Below, piece by piece: positions 44,936 to 52,889 of a stretch of DNA of 64,000 nucleotides. The notes under the pieces are model-generated. The model saw only the letters and a list, made by a program, of their open reading frames with translations, was not told where the DNA came from and made no database searches. The translations under genes were made by a program, and so were the position numbers. This stretch comes from Dyella monticola (GTDB lineage: Bacteria > Pseudomonadota > Gammaproteobacteria > Xanthomonadales > Rhodanobacteraceae). The stretch's first letter is position 1. Each line of letters starts with the position of its first letter. Where the stretch lies: NCBI RefSeq assembly GCF_003363155.1, contig NZ_QRBE01000006.1:1-64000 (forward strand). Direction: 5' to 3'.

Positions 44936-45262
44936 CCGAATAGTCCTCTCGATGCTTGACTCATTGAGAAACGCCCGCAACGAGCGAAGCAATGAGCATG
45001 CCTTTGCGAACGGACTCCTTAAGTCTCGCTACGTAGCGGTATTCGCGTTTGCGGCGTGTAGGTACATGGGACATTGCCGCCCCACCTGCGCGTTGGATCG
45101 GGGCTGCGAAGACCCACCACCCTCAATGCGCCCGCGGTTTGCCTGTGCAGCCAATGCATGGGCGCTGGGCGATCGTTGCCGAGCCCTGACAGCGGCCGTA
45201 GCGAGAATGCGATGTGAATGCGCCCGTTAGGGCGACGCACGCTGATGCCCAGTACCACCGGA
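44936..45262. other. Intergenic region with palindromes, no gene seen
   Basis: This 327-base gap upstream of the glycine-zipper gene probably carries its promoter. CGCTACGTAGCG (45027-45038) is a perfect 12-bp palindrome, and CTCATTG/CAATGAG arms enclose 44959-44995. A GG-N10-GC pair fits near 45236-45251 (minus), but such pairs are common in GC-rich DNA. Confidence 0.5.
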
Positions 45263-45532
45263 TCAATGCGTATAGGGCTCGCGGGGTTCGCTCAGCGCAT
45301 AGAGGATGACTCCGCCAGGGAGCTCCTCGCATCGGAGTTTTCCGCGCGCGACCAGGTTGCTAAGCACATGCTCGATGCGTTGCCGCTCGATTTCGTAGCG
45401 CTGTTGAGGCAACCACCAACCGACAATGCCATCGATCGTGTCGGCCGCGCCAGGTCGCCGCTGCAGATAGCCGAGCACTGCGTTCTCCACCTCGTGTCGA
45501 CGGCTCTCTTCTTCGGATGGTCGATGCGTCAT
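45263..45532 (-). CDS. Small winged-helix-like protein, unknown
   Basis: An 89-residue protein, MTHRPSEEESRRHEVENAVLGYLQRRPGAADTIDGIVGWWLPQQRYEIERQRIEHVLSNLVARGKLRCEELPGGVILYAL. The alternation of helices with a final beta-hairpin (ARGKLRCEELPGGVILYAL) resembles a winged helix-turn-helix, so DNA binding is possible, though many such small proteins are not regulators. Upstream codons back to 45673 are not convincing. It faces the same way as the other genes and lies downstream of the sigma-54 activator. Confidence 0.62.
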   Translation of the reverse strand: MTHRPSEEESRRHEVENAVLGYLQRRPGAADTIDGIVGWWLPQQRYEIERQRIEHVLSNLVARGKLRCEELPGGVILYALSEPREPYTH

Positions 45533-45673
45533 ACAAAAACCTCCACTCGCGTCAACGTGAAGGCAACATGCGTACCATCCACATAAAACCATCGACGAAC
45601 GTCCGCAACGATCGCCCTTCCTTGCATAAGGGTGGGCTCGCCATGACCCAGTGAAGCATCGTTCCGGGCCCAT

Positions 45674-45693
45674 GTGGCCCCACTGGGGGCCAC
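45674..45693 (-). terminator. Hairpin after the sigma-54 activator gene
   Basis: GTGGCCCC (45674-45681) and GGGGCCAC (45686-45693) form an 8-bp stem with a four-base loop, adjoining the activator stop codon. No T-tract follows, so it may be only a partial terminator. Confidence 0.45.
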
Positions 45694-46671
45694 CTACTGG
45701 CTGCGGAATTGATTCGTCTCGATGCCGTGCTTCTTGAGCAACCTCCCGAGCTGGCGACGTTCGGTGCCGGACATGCGCGCCGCTGCGCTGACGTTGCCAC
45801 CGGCGCGGCGCATCAATTGCGAAAGGTAGCGGTACTCGAAGGCCCGGATCGCGTGATGCTTGGCCTCAATAAAGCTGTCTTTGCTGCCATCGATGACGGG
45901 ACCCACGGCATCGGCCGGTACCGAGAACACCAACTCAGCGGCGTCTAGCTCGATGATCGCGCCTTCGGTGCGCATATAGGCACGAAGCACCACGTTCTCC
46001 AGCTCGCGCACATTTCCCGGCCATGCATGGGTAGTCAGCGCCTGCAATGCGTCTATGCTCCAATGTTTCATGGGCCCGCGCAACCGTTTAGCGACAACAC
46101 CAACAAAGTACTCGGCGAGCAAAGGCACGTCGTCGGCACGTTCGCGCAAGGGCGGCAAACGCACACGCAGTGCATTGAGCCGATACTGCAAATCGCTGCG
46201 AAAACAGCCTGCTGCCACTCTTTCCTCAAGGCAACTGTTGGTCGCCGAAATGATGCGTGCGTCCGAAATGCGAATCATGCCACCGCCAACGGGACGATAT
46301 TCGTTGTTTTCAAGGAAGCGCAGAAGTGCTACCTGGGCTTTGCCGGAGAGCGCATCGACCTCATCAAGGAACAGCGTGCCGCCGCGCGCATGGTCGATCA
46401 ACCCTCGCTGGGCACATTTGGCGTCTGTGTAGGCACCACGCTCGTGGCCGAACAACTCATTCTCAATCAGGTTGTCGGCAATCGCCCCACAATTAACGGG
46501 GATAAAGGGAAGTTCCCTACGCGCGCTGCTGTAGTGAATTTCGCGCGCCGCCAGCTCTTTGCCTGTGCCGGTTTCGCCCTCTATAAGAACCGGTACGTCA
46601 CAGCTGGCGTAGCGCCTGAGCTGCGCGCACGCCACCTTGAAGGCCATGGATTGCCCGAGCATGACTGGCAT
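45694..46671 (-). CDS. Sigma-54 interacting transcriptional activator lacking a sensory domain
   Basis: A 325-residue protein consisting only of the AAA+ central domain and a C-terminal Fis-type helix-turn-helix. Walker A is GETGTGKE (32-39), Walker B is TLFLDEVD (99-106) and the arginine-finger region LRERADDVPLLAEYF is normal. The sigma-54 contact loop reads GAYTDA (79-84) instead of GAFTGA, so Phe is replaced by Tyr and the second Gly by Asp. The C-terminal GNVSAAARMSGTERRQLGRLLKKHGI is the DNA-binding helix pair. GGGAG six bases upstream supports the ATG at 46671. With no receiver, GAF or PAS domain, its signal must come from another protein or from its own level. Confidence 0.9.
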   Translation of the reverse strand: MPVMLGQSMAFKVACAQLRRYASCDVPVLIEGETGTGKELAAREIHYSSARRELPFIPVNCGAIADNLIENELFGHERGAYTDAKCAQRGLIDHARGGTLFLDEVDALSGKAQVALLRFLENNEYRPVGGGMIRISDARIISATNSCLEERVAAGCFRSDLQYRLNALRVRLPPLRERADDVPLLAEYFVGVVAKRLRGPMKHWSIDALQALTTHAWPGNVRELENVVLRAYMRTEGAIIELDAAELVFSVPADAVGPVIDGSKDSFIEAKHHAIRAFEYRYLSQLMRRAGGNVSAAARMSGTERRQLGRLLKKHGIETNQFRSQ

Positions 46672-47320
46672 CGCCCGCTCCCGAGTTGCCTGTCAAAGCA
46701 TGCACTTCATAGGTGCCATCCCCTGCAGCACCTCGCAACGCTTCTCTTTCATAGTTTGCGCCTGCAGCCGTGTCATCTGTCGTAATCATTTGTGATGATT
46801 GGCTTAATACGAATGGACCACCCATGGTTCATGGCATCCATTTCAGATGCGTATGCTGCGAGCACTCGTTAGATAAATGCACAAGCAGGAACGTCATGCG
46901 CCGGGTTTGGGTACACGCCTTGCTTGTCAAATTAGATCGACCATGAAAACACCGATTCAATAGATCTTGTCTCATTGCAAGGGCGCATGCGTGGCTTTTG
47001 GATGCACCGCAAGGGGTGCGAACGATGTGTGCCGGTTGCACGGCCGCTGGCTTCCAAAGCCGCGCAAACGTTGATGCCACAGCACATGCCAGGCGCGTAT
47101 GTAACCACGCACACGATGCAAGGCACCTCGTGCAATATCCGGCCAAGGGGAGACGTCTTTTTCTGAAACGTTATGCCAACGACCACAGTACGTCGCGCTA
47201 ACGTGCGCAGCGTTAGTTTTCCTGAGCTGAAATCGTTGCGCGTTTCGCCGCCCATTCGCCGACTGCTTCAGCCCATAGTTTTTTTGCAACGACCACACAG
47301 CTTGGGACGGATACGGCGCC
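46672..47320. other. Long intergenic region, no credible gene
   Basis: This 649-base gap lies between divergent genes. It holds a palindrome, AATCAT-TTGTG-ATGATT (46784-46800), upstream of the sigma-54 activator, but otherwise I see nothing coding. Several short frames on the minus strand have no ribosome site or family sequence. Confidence 0.5.
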
Positions 47321-47971
47321 ATGACGACGCATCCCTATGACCGGGAGATCACGGCGCTTGTCGTGATCGATCCCTACAACGACTTTTTATCCGAGGGAGG
47401 CAAGGCGTGGGGACGCCTTCGCGCCGTCGCAGAAGCAAACGGGTGCGTTCCTCACATACTGCAGGTTCTTAAAGCGGCGCACGCAGCGAAGCTTCGCGTT
47501 TTCTATGCACTTCATCATCGCTATCGCCCGGGCGACTACGAGACGTGGAAGTACATCGCCCCCGTTCAAAGGTTAGCCTGGACGAACAAGGCCTTCGAAT
47601 ACGGTAGCTGGGGTGGCGAGATACATCCCGAGTTCGTGCCTAAGCTGGGTGACATCGTCGCCACGGAGCATTGGTGCTCAAGCGGATTTGCCAATACGGA
47701 TTTGGATCTGCAGCTGGGGAAGCATGGCATCGAGCAGCTCATCATCATGGGACTCCTCGCGCATACCTGCCTTGAATCGACAGTCCGCTTTGCCGCTGAG
47801 CTTGGCTATGGGGTGAAGGTAGTAAGCGATGCGACGGCGGACTATTCGGACAAGCAGATGTACGCCGCTCTGGAGGTCAACATTCCCTGATACGCCAGCC
47901 ACATCGCCACAGCGCAGGAAATCGCCGGCTTGCTGTCTTCCGCCGAGACTGCGGCGCCCAGCGCGCCATAG
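47321..47971 (+). pseudogene. Isochorismatase-like hydrolase with an in-frame stop
   Basis: The reading frame gives a cysteine-hydrolase fold protein: ALVVIDPYNDF with D17, C150 in GLLAHTCLESTVRFAAELGYG, and ATADYSD. A TGA at 47888-47890 interrupts it at AALEVNIP, yet the same frame continues YASHIATAQEIAGLLSSAE to a TAG at 47969, which is the expected C-terminal helix. The lysine normally found before HW (VKEHW type) is replaced by Thr115 in VATEHW, as far as I recall the family. Loss of that lysine plus the stop codon suggests a decaying gene. The substrate is unknown. Confidence 0.78.
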
Positions 47972-48094
47972 AACCATGAGTATCCATTGTCGCGTAGGAA
48001 GGAATGGCTCAACGCCGACTTTGCTCCGTTCACCACACCTTAGTTGTGCTCAACCCCAAAGGCCGTGTTGCGGTCCTGGCAATCGGAGGTTCCT

Positions 48095-48772
48095 ATGAGC
48101 AGCGCTGCAGTCGATATCCCCCTCGCGCGGGGCGTGGACATGAAACTTGAGGTCGTCGTCATCCCTGTCTCGGACGTCGACCGCGCCAAGCGCTTCTATG
48201 AAAGCCTAGGGTGGCGGCTAGACGCTGACTACGCCTCAGATGATGGCTACTACCGCGTCATCCAGTTCACGCCGCCCGGTTCCGGATGCTCCGTTATCTT
48301 CGGCAAGAACGTCACCGCGGCTCGCCCAGGCTCGGCCCAAGGACTGTACCTGATCGTCACCGACATGGAGTCAGCGCGCAATGAATTAGTCCGCCGGGGC
48401 GTGGAGATCGGCGAAGTGTTCCATGACGCTGCCGGCGCTTACGCTGGCCCGGATGAGCCCTACCTGTTCGGGCGCATCCGGGTTGGCGGCTCGCATCCCC
48501 AACATGCAAGTTACCGCTCGTTCGCATCGTTCAATGACCCTGATGGCAATGGCTGGTTGTTTCAGGAGATCACCGATCGATTACCCGGTCGCGTGGATAC
48601 GGACGTCTCGACATTTACCTCGCCGAAAGACCTGGCGGCTGCGCTGCGGCGGGCGGAAGCCGCGCACGGCGAGCACGAGAAGCGTAACGGTGGCCAACGC
48701 GACGAGAATTGGCCGGACTGGTACGCCGAATATCTCATTCACGAACAGGCGGGGAAGGAGTTGCCATTGTGA
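48095..48772 (+). CDS. VOC family glyoxalase/dioxygenase-like protein
   Basis: A 225-residue protein of the vicinal-oxygen-chelate fold. LEVVVIPVSDVDRAKRFYESLGWRLDADY opens the first beta-alpha-beta-beta-beta module, GLYLIVTDMESARNELVRRGVEIGEVFHD the second, and ASFNDPDGNGWLFQEIT supplies the last metal-ligand Glu. The C-terminal helical tail (PEDLAAALRRAEAAHGEHEK...WYAEYLIHEQAG) is common in this subgroup. GGAGG five bases before the ATG at 48095 defines the start. It is the only intact gene among the three in this stretch. The substrate is unknown. Confidence 0.85.
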   Translation: MSSAAVDIPLARGVDMKLEVVVIPVSDVDRAKRFYESLGWRLDADYASDDGYYRVIQFTPPGSGCSVIFGKNVTAARPGSAQGLYLIVTDMESARNELVRRGVEIGEVFHDAAGAYAGPDEPYLFGRIRVGGSHPQHASYRSFASFNDPDGNGWLFQEITDRLPGRVDTDVSTFTSPKDLAAALRRAEAAHGEHEKRNGGQRDENWPDWYAEYLIHEQAGKELPL

Positions 48773-48892
48773 AGATCATGGTGAATGCCGACATGTCGCA
48801 GCACTGCGGCTAACGATGCCATCGTATAAGCGGCCGCGCCCCGCGATCACCTTGAACGCAAATCCGGCCCCAACGCTTCCAGGAGATTTGCC

Positions 48893-49746
48893 ATGTCTGC
48901 CCTCTCACAGTTCAATATCGATCGCACCTATCCAGGTCGGTGGACGATTACTTTCAGCAACCCACCGATCAATATGTTTGTCCCCGCGACAATCGAAGAA
49001 TTGGCGACATTGTTGACCGATATCGACGCCAATCCGTGCGTGAAGGTCATCGTGTTCCAGTCGGCGGATCCCGTTTTTTCATCGCCCATCTCGACGTGGC
49101 CAAGGCAGCGGAGCGACCTGAGGTGCTGGGTCTTTGGCGCGACGCCGTGCTGCGCCTCTCGTCCTCGCCAGTCGTGAGCATTGCCAAGATTCGCGGCCGC
49201 GCACGCGGCATTGGCAATGAGTTCGTGCTGGCCTGTGATATGCGCTTTGCCAGCCGGCAAAATGCCATGTTCGGCAACCCCGAGGTTGGCGTTGGGTTAG
49301 TCCCGGGCGGCGGAGCGATGGAATGGCTCCCGCGTTTGGTCGGTCGCTCGCGGGCACTTGAGATTGTCCTCGGTGCCGATGATTTCGACGCGGATATCGC
49401 TGAACGTTATGGCTGGGTAAACCGCACGCTGAACGATGCCGACCTCGACGCGTACGTCGATGGGCTCTGCGCGCGGCTGGCATCGTTCGACCGTGAAACG
49501 TTGGCCCCGGCGAAGGCACAGATCAATCGATTCGGAACGCCGAGCGCAGCCGAGCTTCAATCGAGCATCGACATGTTCTTCTCGACGCTGGCTTCACCCA
49601 GTGCGCAGGCTCGCCGAGTCAAGGTCCGCGGCATGGCTTACGGCGTCCCCGGCGACTTTGAATTGAACTTCGGGCGATACCTCCCCGCGTTCGGGCGCAC
49701 AGACGCCGATGGCACGCATATGCAGCAGACAGGTCAGCAAAAATAA
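48893..49746 (+). pseudogene. Enoyl-CoA hydratase/isomerase family protein, frameshifted
   Basis: The crotonase-fold sequence is split over two frames. The first (48893) reads MSALSQFNIDRTYPGRWTITFSNPPINMFVPATIEELATLL...VIVFQSADP; the second continues with FFIAHLDVAKAAERPEV...VSIAKIRGRARGIGNEFVLACDMRFAS...GNPEVGVGLVPGGGAMEWLPRLVGRSRALEIVLGADDFDADIAERYGWVN to 49746. The shift falls at a run of six T (49074-49079). The oxyanion-hole motifs are intact, so the break must be either recent or a sequencing error. Which is not decidable here. Confidence 0.8.
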
Positions 49747-49851
49747 TGACCATGCGTGATGCGTCCGCGATTGTTTTCAACTTCTCTGACGGCCCATGGC
49801 AGGCTTAAGGGCGATGCCCTCCCCTTTCTTCTTGCACCTTTGGAGTTTGCT

Positions 49852-50553
49852 ATGAAAATCGAGAACGCTACTGTTCTTGTCACCGGCGCCAATCGCGGGC
49901 TCGGTCTGGTATTCACACGCGAGTTGCTCGCCCGCAGCGCCCGCAAGGTCTATGCCGGTGCACGCGACCCTGCATCCATCACGCAACCCGGCGTTCAGCC
50001 GCTGCGGCTCGACGTCACCAACGCAGAAGATGTAGCAGCAGCCGCAGAAACGGCGTCAGACGTGACGCTTGTGATCAACAACGCCGGCATCGCTCAGGCC
50101 GGCGGCTTCCTTGCACCGGACAGCGAAGATGTCACGCGACGCATTTTCGAGACCAACTTTTTCGCCATGTTGCGCATGAGCAAGGCCTTTGCGCCGGTAC
50201 TCAAGGCCAATGGCGGTGGCGCATTGCTTAATGTATTGTCGGTCGTCTCATGGGTGAGCGGCGCGATGGCCGCCTATTCGGCGAGCAAGTCAGCCGCCTG
50301 GTCGCTTACCAATGCGTTGCGCATCGAACTGGCTGCGCAGAAGACACAGGTGCTCGCGCTGCACATGGGTTTTGTCGATACCGATCTTGCGCGCGGGTTC
50401 GACGCCCCGAAGTCCAGTGCTGAAGAGATCGTCAAACGCGCGCTCGACGGGCTCGAATCGGGGCTGGATGAGGTTCTGGCCGATGAACGCACGAGGCAGG
50501 TGAAGGAAGGCCTGACGGCAGCCAGACCCATCTACCTGCCGCAGACTGGATGA
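49852..50553 (+). CDS. SDR family oxidoreductase
   Basis: A 233-residue short-chain dehydrogenase/reductase. The N-terminus MKIENATVLVTGANRGLGLVFTRELL contains the TGxxxGxG nucleotide-binding loop; VTLVINNAGIAQAGGF supplies NNAG, and the active-site Ser (NVLSVVSW) plus YSASKSAAW (Y-x-x-x-K) are intact. The substrate is unknown. I chose the ATG at 49852, with GGAG six bases upstream; the 32 preceding codons are not family-like. It lies 105 bases downstream of the broken crotonase gene. Confidence 0.9.
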   Translation: MKIENATVLVTGANRGLGLVFTRELLARSARKVYAGARDPASITQPGVQPLRLDVTNAEDVAAAAETASDVTLVINNAGIAQAGGFLAPDSEDVTRRIFETNFFAMLRMSKAFAPVLKANGGGALLNVLSVVSWVSGAMAAYSASKSAAWSLTNALRIELAAQKTQVLALHMGFVDTDLARGFDAPKSSAEEIVKRALDGLESGLDEVLADERTRQVKEGLTAARPIYLPQTG

Positions 50554-50646
50554 AGTCGCCGTCCGGATGTTCATTTCAATGGGCCTAAAACAATATCCCC
50601 TATGGATGCCCTCGACAGAGAACATACGAAAAGAACCCAACCGCTC

Positions 50647-52074
50647 TCATTGACCGATGGCGGCAGGCAACGCGCCAACGGTCGGTGTTCGCGGAAATCG
50701 GAGATCGAATCTCGTAAGGCCAGCAGATTGGCTCTGCACAACAACCGAACCGCCGTGAAGATCCATGATGCTTTTCACTATCGCCAGTCCAAGTCCGGCT
50801 GAATTCGCTGAGCCGCTACGCGATCGATCACCACGGAAGAAACGCTCAAAAATATGCTCCAACTGATCACGCGGAATGCCTACTCCGGGATTCTCGACCG
50901 AAACCACCACTTCATCGGCAGTGGCAAAACCCCTTAGAACGACGGTCTCTCTCTGCGGCGTATAGCGAATGGCATTGGCCAATAGGTTGTTGACTGCACG
51001 ACGGAAGAGCTCCCGATCGGCAAAGACGCTGCCTTCAGCTGATACGTCTATCGATATGCCGGCCTCGGACAATAGCCCTTCGAAGTAGTCCGCCATGGCG
51101 CCAAGTTGCTCGGCCAAATCCATCTCCACGATACGCAGCGCGAATTGTGGGTTCTCGGCCCGCGCCAGGAACAAGACGCTTTCGATGGTGCGACTGACCC
51201 GCTCGCATTCTTCGATATTGGAACCGAGCAGCGATTCGTATTCAGCGACCGCGCGAGGTCGTGTAAGCGCCACCTCATTCGTTCCACGCAGGTTGCTTAA
51301 CGGCGTGCGAAGGTCATGGGCCAGGTCTACAGTGAACTGCCACACCCGGGAAAATCCTTGTTCCAATCGTTCCAGCATATCGTTGAGCGACGATGTCAGC
51401 TGTTGAAGTTCAACCGGGGTCTGTTCCAAGGACATTCGCGCGTCCAGGCGATGCGCGGTAATGACCCTGGCCTGCGCAGCCATGGCATGAAGCGGGCGCA
51501 GCGCACGGCGAACCAGCAGGAAACTCAACATTGCCGCCAGCACCATGGCAGCCACCACAATGGCGGCAATGTCACGCCTGAAGCGTGAGAGCAACACCGC
51601 TCTATCCTCGAGCGACCGCGCTACGGCAATCACGATATGCGAACCACCCGCGAGGACGCCCTGTGTCGCGACACCATCGATGGGTGCACCGTTGAGATCG
51701 CGCCAGACCTGGACATTCTTCCGCGTGATGCGTTCGTTCGCTTGCGTCGCGGCCATCGGTTGGAGCGGGATGCCGGATGGGTTGTAATCGATGAGAGCGT
51801 GGCCGTTCGCGTCGGATATCCGCATGGCGATGGCCGGATCTCCCAGCACAAGGCTGACCATGCGATCGCGATGCTGCGTCACCTCCGCATCCGATTGCAC
51901 CTCCGCCACCAGACGACGCAAATGGCGTGCCGCAAGCACGATGTTCGTATCGTCCTGTGCGGTTAGACGCAAGGCGAGTGCATCGTAGAGAAGAAAGCCA
52001 ACCGCCATGAAGCACACGGCGGTGATCGCGATGAACGTCGCAGCAAGTCGTGTGCTTAGCGAAAGGCCGCTCAT
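50647..52074 (-). CDS. Sensor histidine kinase (OmpR-type partner)
   Basis: A 475-residue membrane histidine kinase. Two transmembrane helices (about 12-32 and 167-187) flank a periplasmic region, then a HAMP linker ([22 protein letters not shown]), the HisKA dimerisation domain with H253 in [13 protein letters not shown], and an HATPase domain with [31 protein letters not shown] and [21 protein letters not shown]. Its ATG overlaps the response-regulator stop by four bases. The pair diverges from an RND efflux operon and presumably controls it. The periplasmic signal is unknown. Confidence 0.93.
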   Translation of the reverse strand: MSGLSLSTRLAATFIAITAVCFMAVGFLLYDALALRLTAQDDTNIVLAARHLRRLVAEVQSDAEVTQHRDRMVSLVLGDPAIAMRISDANGHALIDYNPSGIPLQPMAATQANERITRKNVQVWRDLNGAPIDGVATQGVLAGGSHIVIAVARSLEDRAVLLSRFRRDIAAIVVAAMVLAAMLSFLLVRRALRPLHAMAAQARVITAHRLDARMSLEQTPVELQQLTSSLNDMLERLEQGFSRVWQFTVDLAHDLRTPLSNLRGTNEVALTRPRAVAEYESLLGSNIEECERVSRTIESVLFLARAENPQFALRIVEMDLAEQLGAMADYFEGLLSEAGISIDVSAEGSVFADRELFRRAVNNLLANAIRYTPQRETVVLRGFATADEVVVSVENPGVGIPRDQLEHIFERFFRGDRSRSGSANSAGLGLAIVKSIMDLHGGSVVVQSQSAGLTRFDLRFPRTPTVGALPAAIGQ

Positions 52075-52748
52075 CCACGTTCTTCCAGATCGAGCACGTA
52101 ACCGACGCCGCGCACCGTATGAATAAGCTTGGCATCGTGACCGTCATCGATTTTCGCGCGCAAGCGTCGTATCGCTACTTCGACGACGTTGGTGTCGCTG
52201 TCGAAATTCATGTCCCACACATAGGAAGCGATCTGCGTACGGCTTAAGACTTCGCCGCGCCGACGCGCCAAAAGTTGAAGTAATGAAAACTCCTTCGGTG
52301 TCAGGTCGATCTTCTGGCCCGCTCTGCGTACACGCCTTCGAATAGCGTCGATCTCAAGATCACCGATATGGACATGTTCGACATCTCGAGGCGGCCCGCG
52401 GCGCAAAAGGGTGCGGACACGCGCCAGAAGTTCGACAAAAGCAAAGGGCTTGACCAGATAATCATCGCCTCCACACTCAAGTCCGCGCACACGTTCTTCC
52501 AGCTCGTCCAGCGCGGTGAGAAAAAGCACGGGTGTTTCTTTCTTTGCGCGTAGCCTTTCCAGCACCGTCCAGCCGTCGATGCCTGGAAGCATGACGTCGA
52601 GAATAATCAACTCGTAATCGTCTTCAAGGGCAAGATGCAAGCCGTCGATGCCATTGCAGGCGATGTCGACGGTAAAACCCGATTCCTCGAGCCCCTTTTT
52701 CAGGTACTCGCCGGCTTTGCGTTCATCTTCGATCACCAAAAGGCGCAT
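52071..52748 (-). CDS. OmpR/PhoB-type response regulator
   Basis: A 225-residue regulator of the OmpR subfamily. The receiver has the acidic pair E7/D8, phospho-acceptor D51 in [13 protein letters not shown], and the conserved Thr/Lys ([17 protein letters not shown]). The C-terminal winged helix includes [57 protein letters not shown]. It is transcribed with the kinase by a four-base overlap and diverges from the RND pump gene across 141 bases that contain GTCAG direct repeats. Confidence 0.94.
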   Translation of the reverse strand: MRLLVIEDERKAGEYLKKGLEESGFTVDIACNGIDGLHLALEDDYELIILDVMLPGIDGWTVLERLRAKKETPVLFLTALDELEERVRGLECGGDDYLVKPFAFVELLARVRTLLRRGPPRDVEHVHIGDLEIDAIRRRVRRAGQKIDLTPKEFSLLQLLARRRGEVLSRTQIASYVWDMNFDSDTNVVEVAIRRLRAKIDDGHDAKLIHTVRGVGYVLDLEERG

Positions 52749-52813
52749 GGAGCGTCTCCGCCGCGTACCCGGAAATCATACGCGGGGGCCCCAAGCGGCG
52801 CGATTACAAATTT

Positions 52814-52829
52814 GTCAGCTTTCCGTCAG
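52814..52829. promoter_or_regulatory. Direct-repeat site for the OmpR-type regulator (candidate)
   Basis: GTCAG occurs at 52814-52818 and 52825-52829, exactly 11 bases apart, in the 141-base gap between the regulator and pump genes. One-turn direct repeats are what OmpR-type dimers bind. Confidence 0.45.
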
Positions 52830-52889
52830 GGCCAGGCAAACGCCGCCGACCTAGTCTGCAGCCCGAGCCAACGTGACGGGGAAAGCAGT

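Noticed and set aside
38355-46671. Contractile injection system, type VI system or prophage
   Set aside because: No sheath, tube, baseplate, ATPase or capsid gene is visible in or beside the locus.
46829-47322. Several frames of 100-116 codons in the long gap before the isochorismatase-like gene
   Set aside because: No ribosome site, no conserved sequence, mutually overlapping frames on one strand.
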